Positions 16,972-28,000 are shown, numbered from the stretch's first letter. The stretch: DNA of 43,424 nt from Nakamurella sp. (GCA_017882715.1 JADGOY010000012.1:1-43424); one strand, 5' to 3'. Translations and numbers: made by a program. The notes: generated by a model from the letters alone, not told the origin.

Positions 16972-19404
16972 ATGGAGATCTGGCCAGGTAAGCCCTATCC
17001 CTTGGGCGCCACCTTCGACGGTACGGGCACGAACTTCGGGTTGTTCAGCGAGGTCGCCCAAAGCGTCGAGTTGTGCCTGATAGGTGAGCGAGGCGGCGAG
17101 ACCCGAATCCCGATGGTGGAGGTCGACGGCTACGTCTGGCACTGCTACCTGCCGACGGTGCAGCCCGGCCAGCGGTACGGCTACCGGGTGCACGGTCCCA
17201 ACGATCCGAACAAGGGCGCGCGGTGCAATCCCAACAAATTGCTGTTGGACCCGTACGCAAAAGCGGTTTCCGGGTCGATCGACTGGGATCCGGCATTGTT
17301 CTCCTACAGCCTGGGGTATCCGGACTCCAGCAACGACGCCGATTCCGCGCCGCACATGATGCACGGCGTGGTCATCAACCCGTTCTTCGACTGGACGGGC
17401 GACCGTTCCCTTCGCATTCCTTACAACGACAGCGTCATCTACGAGGCCCATGTCAAGGGCCTGACCGCTTTGCACCCCGAGGTTCCGCAGAGCCAGAAGG
17501 GCACCTACGCCGGTGTCGCCCACCCGGCGGTGATCGACCACCTGACCCGGCTGGGCGTGACCGCGCTGGAACTCATGCCGGTGCACCAATTCGTCCAGGA
17601 CAGCACGCTGCTGGACAAGGGCCTGTCGAACTATTGGGGCTACAACACGATCGGCTTCCTCGCGCCGCAGAACGCCTATTCCGCCTTCGGTGAACGTGGA
17701 CAGCAGGTCCAGGAATTCAAGGCGATGGTCAAATCGCTGCATTCTGCGGGCATCGAGGTCATCCTGGATGTGGTCTACAACCACACCGCCGAGGGCAATC
17801 ATCTCGGCCCCACGCTGTCGTTCCGCGGCATCGACAATGCCGCCTATTACCGCCTGGTCGACGACGACAAGCGTTACTACATGGACTACACCGGAACCGG
17901 GAATTCTTTCAACGTCCGGCATCCCCATTCGCTGCAGCTCATCATGGATTCGTTGCGGTACTGGGTCACCGAAATGCATGTGGACGGTTTCCGTTTCGAT
18001 CTAGCGGCCACGCTGGCGCGTGAGTTCTACGACGTGGACCGGCTGTCGACCTTCTTCGAACTCGTGCAGCAGGACCCCGTCGTCTCGCAGGTGAAGCTCA
18101 TCGCCGAACCCTGGGACATCGGCCCCGGCGGCTACCAGGTCGGCAACTTCCCGCCGCAGTGGACGGAATGGAACGGCAAGTACCGGGACACGGTCCGCGA
18201 CTTCTGGCGCGGGGAACCGGCCACTCTCGGTGAGTACGCCTCCCGGCTCACCGGTTCGGCCGACCTGTACGAGACCTCCGGGCGCCGCCCGGTGGCGTCG
18301 ATCAACTTCGTGATCGCGCACGATGGCTTCACGCTGAACGACCTGGTCTCCTACAACCACAAGCACAACGAGGCGAACGGCGAGGACAACAACGACGGGG
18401 AGTCGCACAACCGCTCGTGGAACTGCGGGGCGGAAGGACCGACCGACGACCCGTCGATCAACACCCTGCGGGCCAGGCAACAGCGCAACTTCCTCGCGAC
18501 ACTCCTTCTCTCCCAGGGCGTTCCGATGATCGCCCACGGTGACGAGCTGGGTCGTACCCAACTGGGCAACAACAACACGTACTGCCAGGACTCCGAGCTC
18601 AGCTGGGTTCACTGGCAGGAGGCGGACGAGGCGCTGATCGAGTTCACCGCGTCGGTCGCCAGGCTGCGCCGACAGCATCCGACCTTCCGTCGGCGCCGGT
18701 TCTTCGACGGCCGGCCGGTCAGCCGTGGCGCCGGGGAACCATTGCCCGACATCGTCTGGATGACGCCGGGCGGGCAGCTCATGAAGCCCGACGACTGGGA
18801 TGCCGGCTTCGGCCGCTGCATCGGGATGTTCCTCAACGGCAACGGGATCCGGGGAATGGACACCCGCGGCGCGCGGGTGGTCGACGATTCGTTCCTGCTG
18901 TTGTTCAACGCGCACGACGAGTCCCTGGACTGGGTGCTGCCGCCGGAGGAGTTCGCCCCCGCCTGGCGGCTGGTGATCGACACGTCGGGAGTCCCAGATC
19001 AGCTCGAGACCATCCCGGGTGGCACGTCGGTGCGGGTCGCCGACAAGGGCATGGTGGTGCTGCAGGCGCTGGCCACCGTCGGTGAAGCGCCGAGTCCGGG
19101 TGGTGCGGCGGCCGTCGTGCCCACCATCGCACCGGTGCCGGTGTCGATGAGGCCGGACGCCGATGCCGGCGACGCCCGCGAGCAGGAGCCCGAAGCCGTC
19201 GCCGAACAAGGGACGGTTGTCGAGCCCACCGGTCCTGCCGAGGAATCGGGGCCGTCGAAGGAACCGGGGCCGTCGCAGGAACCGGGGTCGTCGCAGGAAC
19301 CGGCGGGCGCGGAAGAGTCAAGCGCTGCGGATCAGGGTACCGAGACTGCGGCTCCGGCCAAGCCGTCGCGGCCGGCGCGGACCCGTCGCCCCAAGAAGAG
19401 CTAG
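16972..19404 (+). CDS. glgX: glycogen debranching enzyme GlgX/TreX
   Basis: This GH13 isoamylase-type enzyme cleaves alpha-1,6 branches of glycogen, releasing linear maltooligosaccharides for TreY. An N-terminal carbohydrate-binding (CBM48) domain (about 10-110) precedes the catalytic barrel. Visible catalytic residues are nucleophile D343 in D-G-F-R-F-D-L-A, acid E379 in L-I-A-E-P-W-D, and D451 in A-H-D-G-F-T-L-N-D; D-V-V-Y-N-H-T-A-E-G is also present. The core ends near residue 710. A ~100-residue Pro/Glu/Ser-rich tail follows, with a six-residue repeat and a basic end R-T-R-R-P-K-K-S. That tail is not part of the known enzyme. ATG has AAGGAG upstream. treY follows after 37 bases. Confidence 0.95.
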   Translation: MEIWPGKPYPLGATFDGTGTNFGLFSEVAQSVELCLIGERGGETRIPMVEVDGYVWHCYLPTVQPGQRYGYRVHGPNDPNKGARCNPNKLLLDPYAKAVSGSIDWDPALFSYSLGYPDSSNDADSAPHMMHGVVINPFFDWTGDRSLRIPYNDSVIYEAHVKGLTALHPEVPQSQKGTYAGVAHPAVIDHLTRLGVTALELMPVHQFVQDSTLLDKGLSNYWGYNTIGFLAPQNAYSAFGERGQQVQEFKAMVKSLHSAGIEVILDVVYNHTAEGNHLGPTLSFRGIDNAAYYRLVDDDKRYYMDYTGTGNSFNVRHPHSLQLIMDSLRYWVTEMHVDGFRFDLAATLAREFYDVDRLSTFFELVQQDPVVSQVKLIAEPWDIGPGGYQVGNFPPQWTEWNGKYRDTVRDFWRGEPATLGEYASRLTGSADLYETSGRRPVASINFVIAHDGFTLNDLVSYNHKHNEANGEDNNDGESHNRSWNCGAEGPTDDPSINTLRARQQRNFLATLLLSQGVPMIAHGDELGRTQLGNNNTYCQDSELSWVHWQEADEALIEFTASVARLRRQHPTFRRRRFFDGRPVSRGAGEPLPDIVWMTPGGQLMKPDDWDAGFGRCIGMFLNGNGIRGMDTRGARVVDDSFLLLFNAHDESLDWVLPPEEFAPAWRLVIDTSGVPDQLETIPGGTSVRVADKGMVVLQALATVGEAPSPGGAAAVVPTIAPVPVSMRPDADAGDAREQEPEAVAEQGTVVEPTGPAEESGPSKEPGPSQEPGSSQEPAGAEESSAADQGTETAAPAKPSRPARTRRPKKS
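19243..19302 (+). repeat. 18-bp tandem repeat in the glgX tail
   Basis: Three in-frame 18-bp units (19243-19260, 19261-19278, 19279-19296) and a partial fourth encode E-[SP]-G-[PS]-S-[KQ] repeats. The units differ at one to three bases. They extend the disordered C-terminal tail of GlgX. Confidence 0.8.
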
Positions 19405-19441
19405 TCCGAGCAGGTCGGCCCGGCCAGCAGGGAAGGCAGTC

Positions 19442-21736
19442 GTGAAAGTCCCCCATTCGACCTATCGGCTGCAGGTGACCGAAGACTGGCGCCTGAACGA
19501 CGCAGCCGCGCTGGTACCGCAATTGTCGGCGCTGGGTGTCGACTGGGTCTACCTGTCGCCGCTGTTGCAGTCCGAGCCCGGATCAAGCCACGGCTATGAC
19601 GTCACCGATCATTCGGTGACCGACGAAACACGCGGCGGGCGAGCCGGTCTCGCCGCATTGGCCGATGCCGCACACGCCGCCGGAATGGGCGTCATCGTGG
19701 ACATCGTGCCCAACCACGTCGGTGTCGCGACCCCCCCGCTGTCGGTGTGGTGGTGGGACGTGCTGCGCCGCGGACGCGATTCGGCGCATGCGCTGGCCTT
19801 CGATGTGGACTGGGATCTCGGCGGCGGCAAGATCCGGCTGCCGGTGCTGGGCGACGCCGTCGACGGGCACGACGAACTCGACGCGTTGAGCATCGTGGAC
19901 GGCGAGTTGCGCTACTACGACAACGTTTTCCCGATCGCCGACGGCACCGGCGAGGGCACACCTCGCGAGGTACACGCACGCCAGCACTACGAGTTGATGA
20001 ACTACCGCCGCGCCGACACGGAGCTGAACTACCGCCGGTTCTTCGCGATCACCTCGCTGGCCGGCATCCGGGTCGAATTGCCGGAGATCTTCGCGCAATC
20101 GCACGTCGAGATCCGGCATTGGATCGAGCAGGGCTGGGTCGACGGGTTGCGCATCGATCATCCCGACGGGCTGGCCGATCCCGAGAGGTACCTGGACGAC
20201 CTCGCCGCGTTGACCGACCATCGCTACGTCGTGGTCGAGAAGATCATCGAGGGTGACGAGGCGCTGCCCGAATCGTGGGCCTGCGCGGGAACCAGCGGGT
20301 ACGAGGCGCTGGCCGCGGTGGACCGGCTCTTCGTCGACCCGGCGGGCGAGTCGGCGCTGGACGAGCTGGACACGCAGCTGCGTGGCGGTCTGCGCGTCGA
20401 CTGGCAGGCCATGACCAGATCCACCAAGCGGGCCGTGGCGGATGGCGCCCTGCGTTCGGAGGTGCTGCGGCTCGCCCGGCTGGTCCCGGACGTGCCGGCC
20501 GCGGATGATGCGATCGCGGAATTGCTGAGCTCCTTCACGGTCTATCGCAGCTACCTCCCCGACGGGGGGAAGTATCTCGACGAGGCGGTCGACCGTGCCA
20601 AGCACTGCCGTCCCGAGCTGACCGCTGCGATCGACGAGATCGGCCGCCGGCTGGCGGATGTCGGATCGGAGCTCTCGGTCCGGTTCCAGCAGACCTCCGG
20701 GATGGTGATGGCCAAGGGCGTGGAGGACTGCGCGTTCTACCGGTGGTCCCGGCTGACCACGCTCACCGAGGTCGGTGCCGAACCTGACCAATTCTCCGTT
20801 ACCGCGCGGGACTTCCACAGCACCCAGGCGGACCGGCAGCGCAGTCGGCCGTTGGCCATGACGACGCTGTCCAGTCACGACACCAAGCGCGCCGAGGACG
20901 TCCGGGCGCGGATCTCGGTGATCTCCGAGATCGCCGAAGAATGGTCGGCCGCCGTCCGGGAATGGAATTCGCTGGCCCCGCTGAGCGACGAGCCGTTGGC
21001 CCACCTGCTCTGGCAGGCGGCCGTCGGTGCCTGGCCGATCGAGCGACCCCGCCTGCACGCCTATGCCGAGAAGGCCGCGCGGGAGGCGGCCGTCTCGACC
21101 GGGTGGATCGACTCGGACCAGCGGTTCGAGGAACGCCTGCATGCGCTGGTCGACGCGATCTATGACGATGCCGACCTGCACGCCTCGATCGTCGCGACGG
21201 CCGACCGGCTGCGGGTTCCCGGATGGTCGAACTCGCTGTCCGCCAAGCTGATTCAACTCACCGCACCCGGCGTGCCTGACGTCTACCAGGGCAGCGAGCT
21301 GTGGGAACTGTCGCTCGTCGACCCGGACAACCGCCGGCCGGTCGATTACCGACTCCGGTCCGCGCTGCTGCAGCGGCTCGACGACGGGTGGCTACCGGAG
21401 GTCGACGAGCAGGGCGCCGCAAAGTTGCTCGTCACCAGTCGTGCCTTGCGGCTGCGCCGGGACCGGCCGGAGCTGTTCTCCGGCTACACACCGCTGACGG
21501 CCGCCGGACCCGGGGCGGATCACCTGGTTGCCTTCGACCGCGGCGGGGTGGTGACGCTGGCGACCAGGCTTCCGGTCGGTCTCGCGGCCGCCGGTGGTTG
21601 GCGGGACACCGCAGTCGAATTCCCGGAAGGGCGCTGGACCGACGTGCTGACCGGCCGGGCGATGCCCGGCGGTGCGGTCGAGGTCGCCGTCCTGCTGGAC
21701 ACCTACCCGGTGGCGCTGCTCGTGGCGGAAGGGTGA
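19442..21736 (+). CDS. treY: maltooligosyltrehalose synthase TreY
   Basis: TreY (GH13) isomerises the reducing-end glucose of maltooligosaccharides into a terminal trehalose unit. The 764-residue length is typical. The N-terminus V-P-x-S-T-Y-R-L-Q, then V-D-W-V-Y-L-S-P-L-L and S-x-H-G-Y-D-V-T-D, is diagnostic. Nucleophile D239 lies in L-R-I-D-H-P-D-G-L, acid E266 in V-V-V-E-K-I, and S-H-D-T-K-R-A-E-D-V-R-A-R is a TreY hallmark. The frame is open far upstream through the glgX tail in another phase. GTG 19442 is chosen because GGGAAGG lies just upstream and it begins the family N-terminus. It is the middle gene of glgX-treY-treZ. Confidence 0.96.
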   Translation: MKVPHSTYRLQVTEDWRLNDAAALVPQLSALGVDWVYLSPLLQSEPGSSHGYDVTDHSVTDETRGGRAGLAALADAAHAAGMGVIVDIVPNHVGVATPPLSVWWWDVLRRGRDSAHALAFDVDWDLGGGKIRLPVLGDAVDGHDELDALSIVDGELRYYDNVFPIADGTGEGTPREVHARQHYELMNYRRADTELNYRRFFAITSLAGIRVELPEIFAQSHVEIRHWIEQGWVDGLRIDHPDGLADPERYLDDLAALTDHRYVVVEKIIEGDEALPESWACAGTSGYEALAAVDRLFVDPAGESALDELDTQLRGGLRVDWQAMTRSTKRAVADGALRSEVLRLARLVPDVPAADDAIAELLSSFTVYRSYLPDGGKYLDEAVDRAKHCRPELTAAIDEIGRRLADVGSELSVRFQQTSGMVMAKGVEDCAFYRWSRLTTLTEVGAEPDQFSVTARDFHSTQADRQRSRPLAMTTLSSHDTKRAEDVRARISVISEIAEEWSAAVREWNSLAPLSDEPLAHLLWQAAVGAWPIERPRLHAYAEKAAREAAVSTGWIDSDQRFEERLHALVDAIYDDADLHASIVATADRLRVPGWSNSLSAKLIQLTAPGVPDVYQGSELWELSLVDPDNRRPVDYRLRSALLQRLDDGWLPEVDEQGAAKLLVTSRALRLRRDRPELFSGYTPLTAAGPGADHLVAFDRGGVVTLATRLPVGLAAAGGWRDTAVEFPEGRWTDVLTGRAMPGGAVEVAVLLDTYPVALLVAEG

Positions 21737-21799
21737 GCTGACATCGACACCCATGCGCCAGTGCGTAGCCATCCCGACGACTCGACGGGGAGAAGGACG

Positions 21800-23587
21800 A
21801 TGCCGGTGAACTTCCGAGTGTGGGCGCCGCAGGCGTCCACCGTCAACCTGGTCGCGTTGGGTCGCGAACATCCCATGAAGGCCGACGACAACCATTGGTG
21901 GAGTGTCGATCTCGATGTCGAGACGGCGCGTGGCGCGGGCACCGTCGCCGATGACCCAGAGGGGATCGACTACGGCTTCCGGTTGGACTCCGACGAGAAG
22001 GTCCTGCCCGACCCGAGATCACGTCGTCAGCCTCAGGGCGTGCATCACCCGTCGCGGACCTTCGACCACAGTAGTCATCGCTGGGATGACGGTGAGTGGA
22101 CCGGACGCCGGCTGGCCGGAAGCCTGATCTATGAGATGCATGTCGGCACGTTCACCGCCGACGGCACCCTGGATGCCGCGATCGGCAAACTCGACCATCT
22201 GAAATCGATCGGCATCGACATGGTCGAACTGCTACCGGTCAATGCCTTCAACGGGAAGCACAACTGGGGCTATGACGGCGTGCTGTGGTACGCCGTGCAC
22301 GAGGCCTACGGCGGCCCCCGGGCGTACCAGCGATTCGTCGATGCGTGCCACCAGCAGGGCATCGGGGTCATCCAGGATGTCGTCTACAACCACCTGGGCG
22401 CCAGTGGCAACTACCTGCCGTTGTTCGGGCCGTACCTGCACGACAACGGCCGGAGCAGCACGTGGGGTGCGTCGGTCAACCTCGACGGGCCGCTGTCCGA
22501 CGAGGTGCGCCGGTACATCATCGACAACGTCGTCATGTGGTTGCGGGATTACCACGTCGACGGGCTGCGGCTGGATGCAGTCCATGCGCTCACCGACACC
22601 CACGCGATCCACCTGCTCGAGGACATCGCCACCGAGGTGGATGCTTTGTCCCCGCACGTACGTCGACCGCTGACCTTGATCGCCGAGTCCGATCTCAACG
22701 ATCCGAAGATGATCACGCCGCGAGAGGCCGGCGGTTACGGTCTCACTGCGCAGTGGAACGACGATTTCCACCACGCCCTGCACGTCGCGCTGACCGGCGA
22801 GACCGACGGCTATTACGCCGATTTCGGGTCCATGTCGGCGATCGCCAAGGTGATCACCCAGGCGTTCTTCCACGACGGAACCTACTCCAGCTTCCGCGGT
22901 CGTGACCACGGCCGGCCGGTGGACACCCTGCTGACGCCGAGTTGGCGCTTCATCGGCTACAGCCAGGACCACGACCAGGTCGGCAACCGGGCAGCGGGCG
23001 ATCGGCTGACCGGGCAACTCGGCGTGGCCGACCTGGCCATCGCCGCGGTGCTCGTGCTGACCGGTCCGTTCACCCCGATGCTCTTCATGGGCGAGGAGTG
23101 GGCGGCGTCCACGCCCTGGGCGTTCTTCACCTCGCATCCCGAGCCCGAGTTGGCCGACGCCACCCGGGAGGGCCGGATGCGCGAGTTCGAACGAATGGGC
23201 TGGGACCGCGACTCCGTGGCGGATCCGCAGGACGTGAACACGTTCCTGCGCTCCAAACTCGACTGGGAGGAGGCCGGCACCGACGAGCACGCGCAGATGC
23301 TGGGGTTGTACCGCCGGTTGGCTCAGTTGCGCCGGGACCGCATGGAGCTGACCGATCCGCGGTTCACCCGCACCGCGGTCGCCTTCGACGACGACGAGCG
23401 GTGGCTGATGGTCGATCGTTCGGGGCTCCGCATCGCCGTCAACCTGGCCGACGTCACCCGGACCATCGAGCTCGGTGGGCGGCCGGGCCCGATGCTCTTG
23501 GCGACCCAGCCACGGGTTGGGGTCGACCGTGAGACCCTGACGCTTCCGGCCCACACCGCGGTGGTGCTGGCCCCGGAAGGCGAATGA
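21800..23587 (+). CDS. treZ: malto-oligosyltrehalose trehalohydrolase TreZ
   Basis: TreZ (GH13) cuts maltooligosyltrehalose to free trehalose, completing the pathway begun by GlgX and TreY. The 595-residue protein has an N-terminal carbohydrate-binding segment (F-R-V-W-A-P-x-A), then the barrel with [17 protein letters not shown], nucleophile D259 in [10 protein letters not shown], acid E296 in I-A-E-S-D-L, and [13 protein letters not shown] 21800 follows a GGGGAGAAGG ribosome-binding site, 63 bases after treY. No gene for the alternative OtsAB or TreS trehalose routes lies in the window. Confidence 0.96.
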   Translation: MPVNFRVWAPQASTVNLVALGREHPMKADDNHWWSVDLDVETARGAGTVADDPEGIDYGFRLDSDEKVLPDPRSRRQPQGVHHPSRTFDHSSHRWDDGEWTGRRLAGSLIYEMHVGTFTADGTLDAAIGKLDHLKSIGIDMVELLPVNAFNGKHNWGYDGVLWYAVHEAYGGPRAYQRFVDACHQQGIGVIQDVVYNHLGASGNYLPLFGPYLHDNGRSSTWGASVNLDGPLSDEVRRYIIDNVVMWLRDYHVDGLRLDAVHALTDTHAIHLLEDIATEVDALSPHVRRPLTLIAESDLNDPKMITPREAGGYGLTAQWNDDFHHALHVALTGETDGYYADFGSMSAIAKVITQAFFHDGTYSSFRGRDHGRPVDTLLTPSWRFIGYSQDHDQVGNRAAGDRLTGQLGVADLAIAAVLVLTGPFTPMLFMGEEWAASTPWAFFTSHPEPELADATREGRMREFERMGWDRDSVADPQDVNTFLRSKLDWEEAGTDEHAQMLGLYRRLAQLRRDRMELTDPRFTRTAVAFDDDERWLMVDRSGLRIAVNLADVTRTIELGGRPGPMLLATQPRVGVDRETLTLPAHTAVVLAPEGE

Positions 23588-23933
23588 CCCGGGTGCAGTC
23601 GCCTGGCGCGGCATCAGTTCAGCTTCGCTTCGAGCCCACCAGTGGGGTGCCGTCCTCGGAGACAAGATCTCCCGCGCGATCGAAGAACAGATCTCCCCCG
23701 ACGAGATCGTGCTCGCCCTGAAAGCGGCCGGTCGTCGGCGGCAGTTTGCCGGCGGCGGTGACGGCGCCAACGCCCGGCGAATACAGATAGAGGCTGATCG
23801 GTCGATCGTGTCGAGGTCCGTTCGGCCGGCGCTTGCTCCGCGCGGCGGAATCAACATCAAGTCAGCAGGTCTCGGGGGTTTGAAATGATCGAATATCAGT
23901 GTCTGACTGGTCTATTCGTTCGGAATGGCGAAT
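23588..23933 (-). pseudogene. degraded coding remnant downstream of treZ
   Basis: This 346-bp stretch holds no intact gene. On the minus strand, a frame of about 75 codons ending in TGA near 23620 reads as plausible protein: G-R-F-Q-G-E-H-D-L-V-G-G-D-L-F-F-D, then E-D-G-T-P-L-V-G-S-K-R-S-stop. It has no ATG, GTG or TTG before the upstream stop near 23868, so its N-terminus is missing. By my hand count, G/C at third positions is about 73%, lower than in neighbouring genes. I do not recognise the family. Positions 23880-23935 are relatively A/T-rich. No clear terminator between treZ and the convergent SRPBCC gene is visible. Confidence 0.35.
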
Positions 23934-24317
23934 TCACCGTACGAGCCGGGTCAAGGCGAGATAGGCGATCGGCGCGTAGCCGAGCACCACCGGTGCCGGA
24001 CCGGACAGCTCCAGGCCCGTCCAGGTGCGGCTCCCCCGCTGCTGCACCGTGTGCGCAAGGGTCAGCCTGATACCCGCAGGAACGGCCACTCGCCAGGTCC
24101 AGGAACGGCGCTCGGCGTCCACGTCGAGCACCTCGAAGTCGACTGCGACACCGCACGGACCGCGCACCCGGCCGCCACTGCCGGCCCTGACCGGGGAGTC
24201 CGAGCAGTCGACGGCACGGATCTGTGGGGACCACTCGGCCCACCGGTCCGGGTGCACGTACCGGTCCCACACGACCTCCGGAGCGACCGGGCCGACGGCG
24301 GCGATCGTCAGGTTCAC
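23934..24317 (-). CDS. SRPBCC (START-like) family protein
   Basis: This 127-residue protein is of the polyketide-cyclase/START-like SRPBCC type, which folds into a helix-grip ligand pocket. Visible signs are the N-terminal strand, P-E-V-V-W-D-R-Y-V-H-P-D-R-W-A-E-W-S-P-Q-I (about 13-33), which is the usual W-x-x-W-S-P element, and F-E-V-L-D-V-D-A-E-R-R-S-W-T-W-R-V. Ligand and role are unknown. Its GTG start overlaps the stop of the HAD phosphatase gene in GTGA (24314-24317). It is therefore the third member of a coupled metH-HAD-SRPBCC run. Confidence 0.78.
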   Translation of the reverse strand: MNLTIAAVGPVAPEVVWDRYVHPDRWAEWSPQIRAVDCSDSPVRAGSGGRVRGPCGVAVDFEVLDVDAERRSWTWRVAVPAGIRLTLAHTVQQRGSRTWTGLELSGPAPVVLGYAPIAYLALTRLVR

Positions 24318-25060
24318 GCCGAAGGCGCCGGACCCGCGGCCGACGGGTGCGTGCGCCGGGACCGGGCGAACTCCCGGTGAATGTGCCGCAATTCCTCCAC
24401 CGTCGCGCCGAGCAGGGACGATGCGAAGATCCGTCCCGGTCCCTCGGGCACCGCCACCACGGACGGCACCACCAGCACCGGGATCTCCGCGCCGACCGCA
24501 GCCTGCGTGCCGGACGGCGAATCCTCCACGGCCAGGCAGGTGTTGGCCGTCAGGGCGAGCAGTTCGATGGCCCGCTGGTAGGGGTAGGGGTCGGGTTTGC
24601 CGCGGACGACCTCGTCACCGCAGATGGTGACGTCGAAACGGTGTTGACCCAGCAGGCCCAGCGCGACATCGACCAGGGAACGTGGCGAATTCGTCACCAG
24701 TGCGGTTTTCAGCCCGGCGGCGCGGATCGCGTCGATGAGCTCCTCGGCACCCGGCTGCCAGAGAAGCTCTTCCGCGAAGATCTCCCCGGTGATCGCCAGC
24801 AACAGCTCGACGGTCGACTCGACGGTTTCCGCCGCGCCGATGTCGTCGAGCATGATGGCGACCGAGGCCGGGACCGGTTGACCCACCGTCCTGGACCTGG
24901 CCGCGGGTGAAAGCGCCCCGCCCAATTGCTCGGCGACCCGGTCCATCGCGACCGACCACAACCGCTCGGAGTCGACCAGCGTGCCATCCATGTCGAACAG
25001 CACGCCCGTGAGATCCGTTGTCGAAGCGGCCTCGCTGCGCGCCTGCACCGATGAGGTCAT
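24314..25060 (-). CDS. HAD-superfamily phosphatase (beta-phosphoglucomutase-like)
   Basis: This 248-residue haloacid-dehalogenase family hydrolase starts with F-D-M-D-G-T-L-V-D-S-E (nucleophile D23, acid/base D25). It continues with T-N-S-P-R-S (motif II), K-P-D-P-Y-P-Y (motif III lysine) and V-E-D-S-P-S-G (motif IV). The alpha-helical cap after motif I places it in subfamily I, with phosphoglycolate phosphatase and beta-phosphoglucomutase relatives; the substrate cannot be told. ATG 25060 overlaps the metH stop as ATGA (25057-25060). The same pairing of metH with a HAD hydrolase occurs in other actinobacteria. A role near folate or methionine metabolism is only suggested by position. Confidence 0.88.
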   Translation of the reverse strand: MTSSVQARSEAASTTDLTGVLFDMDGTLVDSERLWSVAMDRVAEQLGGALSPAARSRTVGQPVPASVAIMLDDIGAAETVESTVELLLAITGEIFAEELLWQPGAEELIDAIRAAGLKTALVTNSPRSLVDVALGLLGQHRFDVTICGDEVVRGKPDPYPYQRAIELLALTANTCLAVEDSPSGTQAAVGAEIPVLVVPSVVAVPEGPGRIFASSLLGATVEELRHIHREFARSRRTHPSAAGPAPSA

Positions 25061-28000
25061 CGGGCCGCGAAGTACTTCGCCTCGGGATGGTGTGCCACCA
25101 GCGCCGAGGTCGACTGTTCGGGATGCAACTGGAACTCCTCGGACAGTTCCACGCCGATCCGGCTCGGATCCAGCAACTGCACCACCTTGGTCTGTTCGGT
25201 CAGGTCGGGGCAGGCCGGGTAGCCGAACGAGAAGCGCGCCCCCCGATACGCCAGGTCGAAGTACTTCTCGATGTCCTGCGGGTCGTCCGCGGCGGCGGAC
25301 GTGCCGTCCGGGAACGTCAGTTCCGAGCGGATCCGCTGGTGCCAGAACTCGGCGAGCGCCTCGGTGAGCTGCACCGACAGTCCGTGGACCTCCAGATAGT
25401 CGCGATATGCGTTCGCGGCGAACAGTTCGTTGGCAAAGTCGGCGATCCGTTGGCCCATCGTCACCACCGTGAAGCCGATCACGTCGACCTCGCCGGACGA
25501 ACGCGGCCGGTAGAAGTCCGCCAGGCACAGATGCCGGTCCCGGCGCTGCCGGGGGAAGGCGAATCGCGTCACCTCCGCCGCGTTGATGTCGGGTTCGCCC
25601 AGGATGACGACCTCGTCGCCTTCGGACACGCACGGGAAATATCCGTACACCACTGCGGCCTGCAGCACCTTCTCCGTGTGCAGTCGGTCCAGCCAGTAGC
25701 GCAGCCGTGGCCTGCCCTCCTTCTCCACGAGTTCGTCGTAGCTCGGGCCCTTGCCGCCCCTGGCGCCGCGCAGTCCCCACTGGCCCATGAAGGTCGCCCG
25801 CTCGTCGAGCATCGCTGAATAGTCGCCCAGCGCAATGCCTTTCACCACCCGCGAACCCCAGAACGGTGGCGTGGGAACAGGGTTGTCCAGCGCCACATCG
25901 GACCGCAGCGGCACCGGAACCGATGCCTGCTGCGCCTCCGCGGCGGCTCGGCGTTTGTCGGCGATCCGCTCGGAGCGTTCCCGGCGCGCCCGGCGCTCCG
26001 CCATTTTCGCAGCGTCCACAGCATCCCCAGTGGGGTCCAGCCCCTTCTTCTTGGACATCAGTCCGTCCATCAAGCGCAGACCCTCGAAGGCGTCGCGCGC
26101 GTACCGGACGTCGCCGCGGAACACCGCCGACAGGTCGTTCTCCACGTACGACCTGGTCAGCGCCGCACCGCCGAGCAGTACCGGGAACCTGTCGGCCAGC
26201 CCGCGGGTGTTCATCTCCTCCAGGTTCTCCCGCATCACCACGGTCGACTTCACCAGCAGCCCGGACATCCCTATGGCATCGGCGCCGGCATCCTCGGCGG
26301 CCGACAGTATTGTCGAGATCGGTTGCTTGATACCGAGATTCACCACGGAGTAGCCGTTGTTGGACAGGATGATGTCGACCAGGTTCTTGCCGATGTCATG
26401 CACGTCGCCCTTGACGGTGGCCAGCACGATCGTGCCCTTGCCGGCCGAATCGGTCTTTTCCATGTGCGGTTCCAGGTGAGCCACCGCCGTCTTCATCACC
26501 TCGGCGGAGGTCAGCACAAACGGGAGTTGCATCGCCCCGGAGCCGAACAGTTCGCCGACGGTCTTCATGCCCTCGAGCAAGGTGTCGTTGATGATCTCCA
26601 GGGCCGAGCGCCTCGACAGTGCTTCATCCAAGTCGGCCTCCAGCCCGTTGCGTTCGCCGTCGATGATGCGCCGCTGCAGCCGCTCGTCCAGCGGCAGCTC
26701 GAGCAGTTCCGCGGCGCGGGTGGCGCGGCCCGCCGCAGTCGTCGCCCCTTCGAACAGTTCCAGGATCTTCTGCAGCGGGTCGTAGCCTTCCCGGCGCCGG
26801 TCGAAGACCAAGTCGAGCGCTGCGCTCCGTTGCTCCTCAGGGATCCGCGCCATCGGCAGGATCTTCGACGGGTGCACGATCGCCGAATCCAGACCTGCCG
26901 CAACACATTCAGCCAGGAAGACGGAATTCAGCACCTGACGTGCGGCCGGATTGAGCCCGAACGAGACGTTCGAGACTCCCAGCGTCGTATACACATCGGG
27001 ATGACGGCGTTTGAGTTCCCTGATGGCCTCGATGGTTTCGATGCCGTCCCGCCGGGTTTCCTCCTGACCGGTGGCGATCGGGAAGGTCAGGCAGTCCACC
27101 ACGATGTCGGACTCGGACAGTCCCCACCGTCCGGTCAGATCGCCGATCAGCCGCTGCGCGATGGCCAGCTTGTGGTCGCGGGTGCGCGCCTGGCCCTGCT
27201 CGTCGATGGTCAGCGCCACCACAGCGGCGCCGTGCTCCTTCACCAGCGGCATGATCCGCCCGTACCTGGAATCCGGGGCGTCGCCGTCCTCGAAGTTCAC
27301 CGAGTTGACGATCGACCGGCCGCCGAGCTGTTCCAGTCCGGCCTGGATCACCGCCGGTTCGGTGGAGTCGATCATGATCGGCAGGGTTGACGCGGTGGCC
27401 AGCCGGGAGGCCATGGCCTTCATGTCGGCGGCCCCGTCACGGCCGACGTAGTCGACGTTCAGGTCGAGCAGGTGCGCGCCGTCGCGGGTCTGCGCGCGGG
27501 CGATCTCGACGCAGTCCTGCCAGTTCTCGGCGAGCATGGCCTCACGAAAAGCCTTGGAACCGTTGGCGTTCGTCCGTTCCCCGACCATCAGCACGGACGC
27601 ATCCTGGGCGAACGTCACCGCCTGATACAGCGAGGACAGGCTCGGTTCCGGCCGCGGGTGGCGGACCGCGGGGGTGGTTGCCCGGATGGCCTCGACGACC
27701 TGCCGCAGATGTTCCGGGGTGGTGCCGCAACAACCACCGACCAGGCCCAATCCGAATTCGGCGACGAAACCGGAGAGCGCCTCGGCCAGTTCGGTCGGGG
27801 TGAGCGGGTACACCGCTCCGTTCGGTCCCAGCTGCGGCAGGCCGGCGTTGGGCATCACCGACACGCCGGTGCGGGCATGCCGCGACAGGTAGCGCAGGTG
27901 CTCGCTCATCTCGGTGGGTCCGGTCGCGCAGTTCAGCCCGATGTAGTCGATGCCCAGCGGTTCCAGCGCGGTGAGCGCCGCGCCGATCTCCGAGCCGAGC

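Noticed and set aside
19583-21256. Minus-strand open frame of 557 codons across treY
   Set aside because: Shadow of treY, whose catalytic residues are intact on the plus strand.
22232-23860. Minus-strand open frame of 542 codons across treZ
   Set aside because: Shadow frame. Only the part beyond the treZ stop (23588 onward) was considered further, in a different minus-strand frame.
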